NCBI RefSeq assembly: GCF_009720625.1
Contig: NZ_CP046266.1
Coordinates: forward strand, 3,171,501-3,235,500
Reading direction: 5' to 3'
Length of the DNA stretch: 64,000 bases
Source: Metabacillus sediminilitoris
GTDB taxonomy: Bacteria > Bacillota > Bacilli > Bacillales > Bacillaceae
Positions 27,641-36,385 of the stretch are shown here, in pieces. How positions within the stretch are numbered: the first letter of the stretch is position 1; the number at the start of each line of letters is the position of its first letter. The position numbers and the translations under genes are program-made. Below the pieces are notes generated by a model. It was not told the origin of the DNA. It saw only the letters and a list, made by a program, of their open reading frames with translations, and did no database searches.

Positions 27641-27862
27641 ATGGATTTATACAACAACATGGAGTTTGAATTGAAAGGTAGTTTTATTCCTAACATAAGT
27701 AATTCTGACAAATTAAAAATCGTAGAAATTTCTGATGGAATCGTTGTGATTCAAATGAACAATTCAAAGCGACGAGGTGTTTTTCCATTAGATAGCTTTA
27801 AATACTGGATTAAAAGAAATTCGCTCATACATATTAATGACCAGGAGAAAAAAACATCTTAA
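27641..27862 (+). CDS. Hypothetical small protein
   Basis: 73 residues, MDLYNNMEFELKGSFIPNIS..., soluble, with alternating strands (KLKIVEISDGIVVIQMNN) that suggest a small beta-barrel. No family recognised. ATG at 27641 with GGAAGGTG upstream. Followed by a strong stem-loop (28026-28054). Confidence 0.55.
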   Translation: MDLYNNMEFELKGSFIPNISNSDKLKIVEISDGIVVIQMNNSKRRGVFPLDSFKYWIKRNSLIHINDQEKKTS

Positions 27863-28023
27863 TAAGACTTCATTGATTGCCTCGTTATAACGTTGTACCT
27901 AAGACAGCAATACCTTGTACGTATTTTTTTCATTTTGGTCAACTCGTTAATTGGTGTTTCTGAAGAGGTTTTATTTTTTGAAATAACATGTTCAAGGTAA
28001 TAAACTTTCCAAACAGAAAAAAT

Positions 28024-28054
28024 AGGGTCTGACTCTTTGTCAGACCCCTTTTTA
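28024..28054. terminator. Bidirectional terminator
   Basis: GGGTCTGAC and GTCAGACCC around TCTTT, followed by CTTTTTAT on plus and CTATTTTTTC on minus. Confidence 0.8.
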
Positions 28055-28063
28055 TAGGCGATT

Positions 28064-28207
28064 TTATAACCAAGCCGCGCCAACGATAATTAATAGAATG
28101 AACAATACAACAATTAACGCAAATACTTTACCTGCACCATATCCATATCCACCACCGTAACCGTAGTTACAGCAACCATAACCACCATATCCATGGCTGT
28201 GATTCAT
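28064..28207 (-). CDS. YjcZ-family small membrane protein
   Basis: 47 residues, too short for routine gene calls. N-terminus [24 protein letters not shown], then one helix [21 protein letters not shown]. The Gly/Tyr-Cys head plus [16 protein letters not shown] is the YjcZ sporulation family (TIGR01732). Good AGGAGGAG site. Tandem with a paralogue 48 bases upstream. Confidence 0.88.
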   Translation of the reverse strand: MNHSHGYGGYGCCNYGYGGGYGYGAGKVFALIVVLFILLIIVGAAWL

Positions 28208-28255
28208 ATTAACTCCTCCTTATTAAAATGTTATTAAAATTTGTTTATCTTCTTT

Positions 28256-28360
28256 TTAGCAACCAATGAAAGCCGCACCTACAATAATTAGCAGGATGAA
28301 TAATACAACAATTAATGCAAAACCACCGCCATAGCCACAACCTGGAGTTTCAACACTCAT
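28256..28360 (-). CDS. YjcZ-family small membrane protein
   Basis: 34 residues: [34 protein letters not shown]. Same family as its downstream neighbour with identical helix core, so probably a tandem duplication. GGGAGGTG precedes the ATG. Family members are made during sporulation in Bacillus; no direct evidence here. Confidence 0.88.
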   Translation of the reverse strand: MSVETPGCGYGGGFALIVVLFILLIIVGAAFIGC

Positions 28361-28552
28361 AAAAAACACCTCCCATTCGTTGTACTTTTACAATATGAAA
28401 GGTAGGGCTTTTGCGTAAGGGCATTCGCACAGTTCTTGGGAATAATTCTTATTTTCATTATTTGTTTGCTAAATTGTTAAAAATGAAGGAATGATTAAAT
28501 GATACAATGAAGGACGATAAAGGTAGATAATACATAGATTAAGGGTGATAAA

Positions 28553-29128
28553 ATGAAGAAAATAATGATGCTCACATGGTTGTTTTTAGCCATTCCGTTC
28601 GTAACATTAGCACATACAACTGTTTCAAACTCAAATCCAAATGAAGGTGAAATTATTACAGAAGAGCTTAGTGAACTAAGTGTAGAGTTTGCCGGGCAAA
28701 TTGAAAATCAAGGATCATTAACATTAATTCACGATCAAGAAGAAATACCGTTAGAACATATTTCAATTGAAGAAAAGAAGATTTCCGGTGATGTATCATC
28801 ACCACTTGAAAATGGAAGCTACACATTAATTTGGAAAATAGCTTCTACAGACGGACATCTTATGACAGGTGATATTCCATTTACTATTAACAAACCAGAG
28901 GCCGAAACGGGAGAGAATGTCCAAAAAAATACAGATACTACAGGCGATACGGAAGAGAAATCTGATCAAGAAAACACTGTACAAAAAGAGGATAAACAAA
29001 TAGATACGAAACAAGAAGGTGAAACTGAAAAAGACAACAGTTCACTCATATCATTGATTTCGATCATTGTATTAGTCATCCTATTAGCTGCAGGACTATG
29101 GATTCTTTTCCGTAAAAAAGGTAAATGA
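28553..29128 (+). CDS. CopC-domain protein with C-terminal membrane anchor
   Basis: 191 residues: signal peptide ending at LAHTTVSNSNPNEGE, where the His after cleavage is the classic CopC copper ligand; a CopC-like beta-sandwich to about residue 120 (IWKIASTDGHLMTGDIPFTI with a second His); a Gln/Glu/Asp/Lys-rich linker; and a C-terminal helix. It binds copper outside the membrane. Its stop overlaps the CopD start by four bases. In B. subtilis the two domains are fused in YcnJ. Confidence 0.85.
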   Translation: MKKIMMLTWLFLAIPFVTLAHTTVSNSNPNEGEIITEELSELSVEFAGQIENQGSLTLIHDQEEIPLEHISIEEKKISGDVSSPLENGSYTLIWKIASTDGHLMTGDIPFTINKPEAETGENVQKNTDTTGDTEEKSDQENTVQKEDKQIDTKQEGETEKDNSSLISLISIIVLVILLAAGLWILFRKKGK

Positions 29129-30207
29129 TGAATCAGCTAATCCCAATTACAGAATATGTTTCATACATGCTCTATTCTTATTTGGCAGGAGCGATTGTGC
29201 TACAATTTGTACCTCCTGCAAATAAGCCAATGATCAAAGTATCGAAACAAAGTTTATTACTTGCTGTATTAGGTATCATCATTGTCTCGTTTTTTCCAGT
29301 TCTGCAAGTCATCTCATTTTTTTCAACGGAAGGAATCTTCAGTTTACGGGCATATTCGATCTTAACTGAATTTCAAGTCGGTATTGCCTGGTTGTATGGT
29401 AGTTTTGCAGCGATTTTTTTATGGATGATTATTTATGTTGAAGGTTCAAAATATTTACAAGCACTATTTTTAGTATTCATGATTCTTTCAGTAGGGTATG
29501 CAAGCCATTCATCAACACTTGATTTGTGGCCTGGACTATTCTCACATACTCTTCATTTCTTAGCCATAACGATATGGGTCGGAGTCCTTCTACATGTTGG
29601 TTGGTCGGCGAGAACGATTGAAAATTGGCATCCCTTTTTACGATGGTTTACACCGCTATCCATTGGGCTGTTTTTACTAACAACAATAAGCGGCATATTC
29701 CTGATGTTTTTTGTCGTTGAACCGAAAGATTATGCTAATGCCTGGGTTTTACCATATGGACAAATGCTTCTCTTAAAGCATCTAAGCATTATTCCTGTTT
29801 TAGCATTTGCTCTTATCAATGGCTTCTTATCAAGAAAATCAAAAAAGGACTCAGATTTTGATGCAAAAAAATGGGTACAGGCTGAAACAGTTATCCTTAT
29901 GATTGTCTTTTTTATTACTGGTGTTTTAGGTACATTACCACCTCCACACCAAGTTAATGCAACCGTCATTCAAGAAGGTGGAGCTTTTTGGGTAGAGTTA
30001 ATACTAGGACATGAGGTTGTTGCACCATTAACTGTTCAGTTTTCACTTGTGCTTGACGGATTGCTATTATTGATCATCTCATTGTTGTTTTTAGCTATGA
30101 TCGTCATAAGTTTTTATAAAAAACTTATTCCTTGGGTTGCTCTATCATTTGCTGTTCTATTTGTTGTTGCGGCATACCTTGGATTAATGATGTCGATTGT
30201 AGTGTGA
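29125..30207 (+). CDS. CopD-family copper transport membrane protein
   Basis: 360-residue polytopic protein with about nine helices. CopD-typical features: SHTLHFLAITIWVGVLLHVGW with conserved His and Trp, LLKHLSIIPVLAFALINGF, and GTLPPPHQVNA. Together with the CopC-like product it probably brings copper into the cell. ATGA overlap couples the two genes. Terminator follows at 30261. Confidence 0.87.
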   Translation: MMNQLIPITEYVSYMLYSYLAGAIVLQFVPPANKPMIKVSKQSLLLAVLGIIIVSFFPVLQVISFFSTEGIFSLRAYSILTEFQVGIAWLYGSFAAIFLWMIIYVEGSKYLQALFLVFMILSVGYASHSSTLDLWPGLFSHTLHFLAITIWVGVLLHVGWSARTIENWHPFLRWFTPLSIGLFLLTTISGIFLMFFVVEPKDYANAWVLPYGQMLLLKHLSIIPVLAFALINGFLSRKSKKDSDFDAKKWVQAETVILMIVFFITGVLGTLPPPHQVNATVIQEGGAFWVELILGHEVVAPLTVQFSLVLDGLLLLIISLLFLAMIVISFYKKLIPWVALSFAVLFVVAAYLGLMMSIVV

Positions 30208-30260
30208 TAATAATTGAAGACAGATTGCATTCTTTATTTTACAATCAAATAAACGTGAAC

Positions 30261-30298
30261 AAAAAGGCTTGAGAAGATTAAACTCTCAAGCCTTTTTT
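30261..30298 (+). terminator. Terminator of the copC-copD pair
   Basis: AAAAAGGCTTGAGA pairs with TCTCAAGCCTTTTTT. Confidence 0.85.
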
Positions 30299-30583
30299 AC
30301 TTCATCAACATTTGTTAGTTGTTAATAAATATGAGGACAATAAATTCTGGAATAAAAGAAATCATGCTCCACATTAATTCAAATTAGATTGAGTCTCGAA
30401 TCTCCAACAGGATGGTTTTAAGAATAGAATCCTTGCTATTCTTTTGATCTTTTTTCATCTTCTTTCTCCCATTAGCTTATCTATTCGTTTTATTGTGTTC
30501 TCCTAATAGACATTCTTATTTTGAATGCTCCTATTATTGTTTGTTAATACTACAACCTAACACTCTCCCTTTAATAAATATAG
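30299..30583. other. Non-coding gap before the permease promoter
   Basis: No gene. A small stem AAGAATAG / CTATTCTT (30420-30443) followed by TTGATCTTTTTT looks like an isolated terminator with no gene before it; it could end an unseen short transcript. Confidence 0.3.
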
Positions 30584-30612
30584 TTGACATTCAGAAAATT
30601 CGACAATATACT
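30584..30612 (+). promoter_or_regulatory. SigA promoter of the amino-acid permease gene
   Basis: Perfect TTGACA (30584-30589), 17-base spacer, TATACT (30607-30612). Confidence 0.8.
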
Positions 30613-30653
30613 ACAATTTGCACATTGATTAACATCTATGTCTTGGAGGATTT

Positions 30654-32039
30654 ATGAGCTCACTATTTAGAAAAAAATCGATTAACCAACTAATCCAGCA
30701 AAGTAATCAAAAAACACTTAAGCGGTCACTTAGCGCCCTGGATTTAACTTTACTAGGCGTTGGAGCTATTATCGGAACTGGTATTTTTGTTTTAACGGGA
30801 GTTGTTGCAGCAGAATCTGCAGGTCCAGCCCTCATTATTTCATTTATATTGTCTGGTATTGCATGTGGACTTGCTGCTTTTTGTTATGCTGAATTCGCTT
30901 CATCTGTCCCTGTTTCCGGGAGTGTATATACATACTCATATGCAACACTTGGTGAAATTTTTGCCTTCTTAATAGGGTGGGATTTAATGCTGGAATATTT
31001 ACTAGCAACCTCTGCTGTTGCTACTGGCTGGTCAGCTTATTTCCAAGCACTTCTTGCAGGATTTGGCATTCATCTACCAGCACTTCTTACCTCTGCTCCA
31101 GGATCTGGCACAGGTGGAATCGTCAATTTGCCAGCGATTATCATTATTTTCCTTATAACTGCTTTGTTATCACGAGGAATTAAGGAAAGTTCACGAGTCA
31201 ACAATATTATGGTATTTATCAAACTAGCTGTCATTATCATTTTCATTGTGACAGGAGTATTTTATGTGAAGCCTGAAAATTGGACGCCTTTTGCTCCATT
31301 CGGATTTGAAGGAATTATTACAGGGGCTGCAACAGTTTTCTTTGCCTACCTTGGTTTTGATGCAGTCGCAACAGCTGCCGAGGAAGTGAAACGACCTCAA
31401 CGGGATGTTCCGATAGGCATTATCTCGTCATTAGCAATTTGTACAATCTTATACATTGCTGTGTCATTTATTTTAACCGGTATGGTTCCATACACTCAAC
31501 TTAATGTCGCTGATCCAGTAGCCTTTGCCCTGCAATTTGTTGGACAAAACTCACTTGCTGGAATTATTTCTGTCGGGGCAATTACAGGAATTACGACTGT
31601 TCTCCTTGTCATTATGTATGCACAAGTTAGGGTTTCTTTCGCAATGAGCCGTGATGGACTATTACCAAAAAAACTTTCTAACATCCATCCCACATTTAAA
31701 ACGCCCTTTCAAAATACTTGGATGACAGGCTTCATCGCTGCAATAATCGCTGGCTTTATCGATTTAACGACACTAGCGAATCTTGTCAACATCGGAACAT
31801 TAGCAGCCTTTACAGCGGTTTCCCTTGCAGTGATCGTGCTTAGAAAAAGCCACCCGCATTTAAAAAGAGCATTTAAAGTACCTTTCGTTCCGATACTGCC
31901 GGCGATTAGTGCTTTATTATGTATTTATTTAATGACAAGTTTACCTTTAATCACATGGATAGCCTTTGTTATTTGGATTGGTATTGGATTAATTATCTAT
32001 TTCGGTTACGCTAAACATCATAGTAATTTGGGTAAATAA
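30654..32039 (+). CDS. bcaP: APC-family amino acid permease (BcaP/YfnA type)
   Basis: 461-residue, 12-helix cationic/branched-chain amino acid transporter. APC hallmarks: LLGVGAIIGTGIFVLTGVVAAESAGPA (helix 1), YAEFASSVPVSGSVYTYSYATLGE, FFAYLGFDAVATAAEEVKRPQRD, SFAMSRDGLLPK. Closest in my memory to B. subtilis BcaP (YhdG), a branched-chain amino acid importer, with YfnA as the alternative; the name is provisional. Preceded by a strong SigA promoter, followed by a terminator. GGAGG precedes the ATG. Confidence 0.82.
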   Translation: MSSLFRKKSINQLIQQSNQKTLKRSLSALDLTLLGVGAIIGTGIFVLTGVVAAESAGPALIISFILSGIACGLAAFCYAEFASSVPVSGSVYTYSYATLGEIFAFLIGWDLMLEYLLATSAVATGWSAYFQALLAGFGIHLPALLTSAPGSGTGGIVNLPAIIIIFLITALLSRGIKESSRVNNIMVFIKLAVIIIFIVTGVFYVKPENWTPFAPFGFEGIITGAATVFFAYLGFDAVATAAEEVKRPQRDVPIGIISSLAICTILYIAVSFILTGMVPYTQLNVADPVAFALQFVGQNSLAGIISVGAITGITTVLLVIMYAQVRVSFAMSRDGLLPKKLSNIHPTFKTPFQNTWMTGFIAAIIAGFIDLTTLANLVNIGTLAAFTAVSLAVIVLRKSHPHLKRAFKVPFVPILPAISALLCIYLMTSLPLITWIAFVIWIGIGLIIYFGYAKHHSNLGK

Positions 32040-32040
32040 T

Positions 32041-32076
32041 AAAAGGAGCTTGTTCATAACAAGCTCCTTTTATTTT
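32041..32076. terminator. Convergent terminator
   Basis: AAAAGGAGCTTG pairs with CAAGCTCCTTTT, then ATTTTGG; also serves amtB from the other side. Confidence 0.8.
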
Positions 32077-32082
32077 GGATAT

Positions 32083-33405
32083 TTATTCGTGTAAACTATT
32101 CATACCAATTACCTGCTTTTGTTCCGTACGGGCTACTGTAATGCCAGTTGATTCTTCGAAATTGTACAGACTTGTCGGAAAATCTGTAAACCGTTCTAAT
32201 TCATTGTAAGCAGGAATACCATGATATGACATATCTAGGCCCTCTTCTTCTTCCTCTTCAGTAGCACGTAAACCAACGGTTGCGTCTGCTACTTTTGCAA
32301 TGAATGTACCACCTATTAATCCCCAAACAGCGACAACTAGCGCTCCTAAAAGTTGAACACCTAATAATGAAAACTGACCAGTAGTGAAAAGACCTGCAGT
32401 TGTATCAAATAATCCTACAGCAATCGTACCAAATATTCCATTAAAACCATGTACTGCGACAGCTCCAACCGGGTCATCAATTTTCATGTTATCAATTAGT
32501 AATGTTGCATAGATCACAATCACTCCACTTACCCCGCCAATGATGATCGCACTCCATTGATCAACAAATGCACAACCAGCTGTAATTGCTACTAAACCTG
32601 ATAGAACACCATTAATCGTCATACTTGGGTCTGCTTTTCCAAACTTATTCATCGTCATCAGAAGTGTGACTGTTCCGCCACTCGCACCAGCCAGCATCGT
32701 GTTGATAGCGATCGAGGCTAATGAAGCATTTGAGGCATCTAGCGTACTTCCACTATTAAACGCGAACCATCCAAACCATAAGATGAATGCACCACATGAT
32801 GCTAAAGGAATATTACTTGGCGCAAACACATTTACACTTCCATCTGAATTGAATCTTCCCTTCCTTGAACCTAAAATCTTAGCCATCGCTAATGCTGCAA
32901 ACCCGCCAACTGCATGAATAGCTGCTGAACCAGCAAAATCCTTCATACCCAGCTTAGCTAACCACCCATCACCATTCCAAATCCAATGTCCTGATAGTGG
33001 ATAAATAATTAATGTGATAAGTGCAGCTGTTATAATATATGCTTTAAAATTCATTCGTTCCGCAACAGCTCCTGAAATAATGGAGACACACGCTATTGCA
33101 AAACCCATCTGAAAGAGAACGAACGCTTCGCTTGGAAGTTCTATTCCTAATGAAATGTTTTCTGGATTTCCAAAAAGGCTAGTCCCAATAAACCCAAAAG
33201 CATCCTGGCCGAACATAATGCCAAATCCGAATAACCAAAAAGCTAATGCACCGATTGTTAAATCGACAAATATCTTCATTGTCACGTTGACAGCATTTTT
33301 TGTTCTAACTAGTCCAGCTTCTAATAGACTAAAGCCGCCTTCCATAAATAAAACCATTGCGGCAGCGATAACGATCCATACTGTATTTAAATGAATTAAT
33401 TCCAT
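32083..33405 (-). CDS. amtB: Ammonium transporter AmtB
   Basis: 440-residue Amt/Rh channel with 11 helices. Typical signatures: FMEGGFSLLEAGLVRTKN near the N-terminus, the twin pore histidines in AAIHAVGG and VAVHGFNG, and the phenylalanine gate region. The extra C-terminal tail (about 50 residues, with a run of six Glu) is the likely docking region for GlnK. It starts two bases after the GlnK stop, so the order is glnK then amtB, opposite to B. subtilis nrgAB. ATG 33405 follows GAGGGAAG. Confidence 0.94.
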   Translation of the reverse strand: MELIHLNTVWIVIAAAMVLFMEGGFSLLEAGLVRTKNAVNVTMKIFVDLTIGALAFWLFGFGIMFGQDAFGFIGTSLFGNPENISLGIELPSEAFVLFQMGFAIACVSIISGAVAERMNFKAYIITAALITLIIYPLSGHWIWNGDGWLAKLGMKDFAGSAAIHAVGGFAALAMAKILGSRKGRFNSDGSVNVFAPSNIPLASCGAFILWFGWFAFNSGSTLDASNASLASIAINTMLAGASGGTVTLLMTMNKFGKADPSMTINGVLSGLVAITAGCAFVDQWSAIIIGGVSGVIVIYATLLIDNMKIDDPVGAVAVHGFNGIFGTIAVGLFDTTAGLFTTGQFSLLGVQLLGALVVAVWGLIGGTFIAKVADATVGLRATEEEEEEGLDMSYHGIPAYNELERFTDFPTSLYNFEESTGITVARTEQKQVIGMNSLHE

Positions 33406-33406
33406 C

Positions 33407-33769
33407 TTATCTTCCCTCACTTATGGTAACATCATCGATTGTTACATCCGGTTCACCTGTTCGAATGTTGTACGCTTCAAGGATTGGATATACATATATT
33501 TTTCCATCTCCATCTTCACCTGTTTGAGCACATGTGATGATGGTTTTTATTGTTCGATCAACCATATGATCTGATAAAACAATTTCAAGTTTAATTTTAG
33601 GATGCAGGGTTACATGATAATTTTTCCCGCGATAAACACCCTTTGTATCCTTTTGCTTCCCTCTTCCAACAACTTGAGAAACCGTAAATCCTGTAATGCC
33701 AATATTTTTCAACTCTTTAATTGTCTCTGTAATTTTCTGCGGTCTAATAATTGCTTCAATTTTTTTCAT
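33407..33769 (-). CDS. glnK: P-II nitrogen regulatory protein GlnK
   Basis: 120-residue P-II protein: MKKIEAIIRPQKITETIKELKNIGI, T-loop GRGKQKDTKGVYRGKNY with the conserved Tyr, B-loop TGEDGDGKIYVYPI and C-loop IRTGE. It senses ATP, ADP and 2-oxoglutarate, blocks AmtB when nitrogen is plentiful, and in Bacillus also binds TnrA. First gene of a two-gene operon with a SigA promoter and a TnrA/GlnR box. Confidence 0.94.
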   Translation of the reverse strand: MKKIEAIIRPQKITETIKELKNIGITGFTVSQVVGRGKQKDTKGVYRGKNYHVTLHPKIKLEIVLSDHMVDRTIKTIITCAQTGEDGDGKIYVYPILEAYNIRTGEPDVTIDDVTISEGR

Positions 33770-33785
33770 GTCATCACCTACTTTG

Positions 33786-33802
33786 TGTTAGATTTCCTAA
33801 CA
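33786..33802 (-). promoter_or_regulatory. TnrA/GlnR box at glnK-amtB, downstream of the promoter
   Basis: TGTTAGGAAATCTAACA (minus strand) matches TGTNA-N7-TNACA exactly and is almost a perfect palindrome. It lies at about +7 to +23 relative to the predicted start, a place for repression rather than activation. Confidence 0.85.
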
Positions 33803-33815
33803 TGGTATGATAAAG

Positions 33816-33843
33816 ATTATAACATTAATAGAGTATGAGTCAA
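33816..33843 (-). promoter_or_regulatory. SigA promoter of glnK-amtB
   Basis: -35 TTGACT (33838-33843), 16-base spacer, perfect -10 TATAAT (33816-33821). Confidence 0.8.
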
Positions 33844-33896
33844 TAGTTTTTAATAAAGCAATTTTCTAAATTAATAGGTTTATTTCTGGAAACCAC

Positions 33897-33945
33897 AAAA
33901 AAGACCCAAACCAACAAACATTTCATCACATTGGTTTGGGTCTTA
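33897..33945 (-). terminator. Terminator of proHJ
   Basis: Fourteen-base arms AAGACCCAAACCAA and TTGGTTTGGGTCTT, followed on the minus strand by TTTTTG. Confidence 0.85.
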
Positions 33946-33965
33946 AAATATCATATTGTGTGGTT

Positions 33966-35093
33966 TTATATTCCAACAGGTAAGGACAGTTCAAGTTCAC
34001 AAACAAAGTCATCACAATCGACAACAACTAAGTCTTCAACTTCCTTATCCAGTTCCCTTACTTTCTCTAAATCTTCATGTGAATAATTAACAACGCCTAA
34101 GCCGATTCTTTCTCCTGCAACATCAATAATTTGTATAACGGCACCTTTAGGAAATTGTCCTTTTACTTCAATAATATCCGAAGAATAAATACTAGAATTA
34201 TGATCGGCAATAGACTTTCTAACATGTTGATTAATAACCAGTTCACCTTCAGGACCTGAATGAAACGCAATCCACTGCTTTTTTTGATTTAAATTTTTCG
34301 TCTCATTTGTGATGTCAAAATATGTCCCTCTTGCTATACCGTTTACAGCATCTACTAAAATATTAGCTATGCTGGCTTTTCCTAAAAAGGTTGTAATTCC
34401 TGATGCCATGGCAATTTTCACAGCATCGATTTTAGATTTCATTCCTCCAGTTCCAACAACACTCCCTGAACCACCTGCACCTTGTTCAATTTCAGGAGTA
34501 ATCACATCCACTTTTTCAAGTAATTTCGCTGCTTTGTTTTTGCGAGGATCTGAATCATATAATCCATCAATGTCTGATAAAATAATTAATTGATCTGCTT
34601 CAATTAATCCTGCGACTTTTGCAGAAAGTGTATCATTATCACCAAACTTTAATCGATCAACTGTAACAGTATCATTTTCATTCACAATTGGGATAATACC
34701 ACGTTCTAATAGGACATTTAATGTATTACGAACATTGTGATAGCGGATTTCATCAGAGAAGTCATTGCGCGTTATTAATATTTGCGAGGCAACATATCCG
34801 TGTGATAAAAAAATCTCTGAATAAGCTTCAATTAATAATCCTTGACCGATAGAGGCTGCTGCTTGCTTTTCAGGTAAAGAGGTTGGACGGTTAAGACAAC
34901 CAAGTTTTCGATAACCTGCTGCTACAGCACCAGAGGATACAAAAACAATTTCATGACCTTCATCCTTTAGCATAGCGATTTCATCAGCTAGCTTCTCTAG
35001 TTTTCTCCGGCTTATTTCCCCGTGTCTGCTTGTTAATGAACTGCTTCCTACTTTTATTACAACCCGTTTTTTCTCGTTTTCAAGGGCTGTCAT
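33966..35093 (-). CDS. proJ: Glutamate 5-kinase (ProJ/ProB)
   Basis: Phosphorylates glutamate, the first step to proline. The 375 residues hold an amino-acid-kinase domain (VVIKVGSSSLT, VSSGAVAAGY, NENDTVTVDRLKFGDNDTLSA, GTGGMKSKIDAVKIAM) and a C-terminal PUA domain (from about 275). It follows a P5C reductase gene in the same operon and no proA lies next to it. That is the layout of B. subtilis proHJ, the salt-induced proline route, rather than anabolic proBA; I therefore prefer proJ. A terminator follows. Confidence 0.9.
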   Translation of the reverse strand: MTALENEKKRVVIKVGSSSLTSRHGEISRRKLEKLADEIAMLKDEGHEIVFVSSGAVAAGYRKLGCLNRPTSLPEKQAAASIGQGLLIEAYSEIFLSHGYVASQILITRNDFSDEIRYHNVRNTLNVLLERGIIPIVNENDTVTVDRLKFGDNDTLSAKVAGLIEADQLIILSDIDGLYDSDPRKNKAAKLLEKVDVITPEIEQGAGGSGSVVGTGGMKSKIDAVKIAMASGITTFLGKASIANILVDAVNGIARGTYFDITNETKNLNQKKQWIAFHSGPEGELVINQHVRKSIADHNSSIYSSDIIEVKGQFPKGAVIQIIDVAGERIGLGVVNYSHEDLEKVRELDKEVEDLVVVDCDDFVCELELSLPVGI

Positions 35094-35146
35094 ACTATCA
35101 CTCCTGAATCATTATTATCTTATCAATACACTACATTTTATATGAA

Positions 35147-36007
35147 TCAGCTTATTTGTTTAGAAGAACCAACTAATAAGCTTTCTTGGATTTGATCACT
35201 AATTTCTTTAGATCGCTTTGTTGCATGCTCAACAGCCTTGGAGATAGCAATTCCCCCACCGTGTACCTCAAGCGCATTTAGCCCAGCAGCAGTTGTGCCA
35301 TTAGGTGATGTCACTTTTTCTCTTAAAACCGTTGGGGTTTTATCCTGATCTTGAATCATTTTTGCTGCTCCAACAATTGTTTGGGCAATAATTTGTCTCG
35401 TTGTTTCAGCATCTAAGCCGGCATGAACACCTTCCTGCTCCATATGCTCCATTAAATAATAAAAATACGCTGGTCCACTGCCCGCAAGTCCTGTAAAAAT
35501 ATCCATATTTTTTTCTTCAATTTCATAGACCTTGCCAATACATTTAAACAATTCTTTTGTTAATTTTATATTTTTATTGGCTGTTTCTTGGCCTGGGGAT
35601 ATCGCTGTAGCCGATTCTCCAATTGTACTGGAAGTATTCGGCATCACTCTGACTATTTGTTGGCCATAATGAAGGTTCTGTTCAAGGTATGATGTTGTAA
35701 TTCCTGCTAAGACAGACATTATAAGTTGATGTGGCTTGATACGATCCCTTATGTGATCAAGTGCTCCATCGACATCTTTTGGCTTCATCGCTAATATAAA
35801 AACATCGATTTGATCTAATTTTAATTCCTTCTGGTTAACGCCGTTAATACCATATGTTTTTTCAAGTGCACCTAATCGCTTGTGATTAGAACGATTTGTC
35901 ACAAAGATTTGATTTGCCTTCATTTTCTCCGACTTAACCAAACCAGAAATCATTGCTTCTGCCATAGAACCTGCACCTAAAAATGCAATTGTTTTATCGT
36001 GTAGCAT
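35147..36007 (-). CDS. proH: Pyrroline-5-carboxylate reductase (ProH)
   Basis: NAD(P)H-dependent final step of proline synthesis. The 286 residues start with the Rossmann motif IAFLGAGSMAEAMISGLV, and contain LAMKPKDV, VRVMPNTSSTIGESATAI, GLAGSGPAYFYYLMEHM and TSPNGTTAAGLNALE. First gene of the proHJ-type operon. A possible SigA promoter (TTGATT 36083-36088, 16 bases, TAGTAT 36061-36066) lies upstream; in B. subtilis the proHJ promoter is osmotically induced and the same is inferred here. Confidence 0.9.
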   Translation of the reverse strand: MLHDKTIAFLGAGSMAEAMISGLVKSEKMKANQIFVTNRSNHKRLGALEKTYGINGVNQKELKLDQIDVFILAMKPKDVDGALDHIRDRIKPHQLIMSVLAGITTSYLEQNLHYGQQIVRVMPNTSSTIGESATAISPGQETANKNIKLTKELFKCIGKVYEIEEKNMDIFTGLAGSGPAYFYYLMEHMEQEGVHAGLDAETTRQIIAQTIVGAAKMIQDQDKTPTVLREKVTSPNGTTAAGLNALEVHGGGIAISKAVEHATKRSKEISDQIQESLLVGSSKQIS

Positions 36008-36060
36008 CTCATCTCTCCAATATCGTTCGTATTTTTGTTCGTATTTCTTTTAACAATTCA

Positions 36061-36088
36061 ATACTAACACGATCATTTTCATAATCAA
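36061..36088 (-). promoter_or_regulatory. Possible promoter of proHJ
   Basis: -35 TTGATT and -10 TAGTAT with 16-base spacing on the minus strand, about 55 bases before the proH ATG. A suboptimal promoter would fit osmotic control, but this is uncertain. Confidence 0.4.
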
Positions 36089-36271
36089 GGTTCTAAAGTT
36101 AAGTTGTGAGTATATCTTCCAATTAGTGAGTTAAAGCGGTCTCATTGACAGTTATTTCTTTCTAAAAGCGCCTCACCCCGTAAAAACGCCTCTCAGCCGT
36201 TATTTTAAAGAAATATGGTTTCCAATTTTTATGTATTCTACAAATATTTATCATTCATGCGTGTCCTTGTA

Positions 36272-36299
36272 TTGCACTTTTTCAAATCGTTTGTATAAT
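36272..36299 (+). promoter_or_regulatory. SigA promoter of the GNAT gene
   Basis: TTGCAC (36272-36277), 16 bases, perfect TATAAT (36294-36299). Transcription would start near 36306, leaving an 80-nt leader. Confidence 0.75.
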
Positions 36300-36305
36300 G
36301 ACGGT

Positions 36306-36385
36306 AATACGCTTAACGAGGCATACCGGGTCTTTACGAGCCGTTATCCCCGCTAGTTCGTTTTCATCTTAGGGAGGGAAAAGAA
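36306..36385 (+). promoter_or_regulatory. Structured 5' leader of the GNAT gene, class not recognised
   Basis: TAAC-(GA)-GGC (36314-36322) pairs with GCC-GTTA (36340-36346), a 7-bp stem with a bulged GA. A GC-rich segment TCCCCGCTAG follows, before the ribosome site GGGAGGG. Much richer in GC and more structured than surrounding spacers. I cannot place it in a known riboswitch class. Confidence 0.45.
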
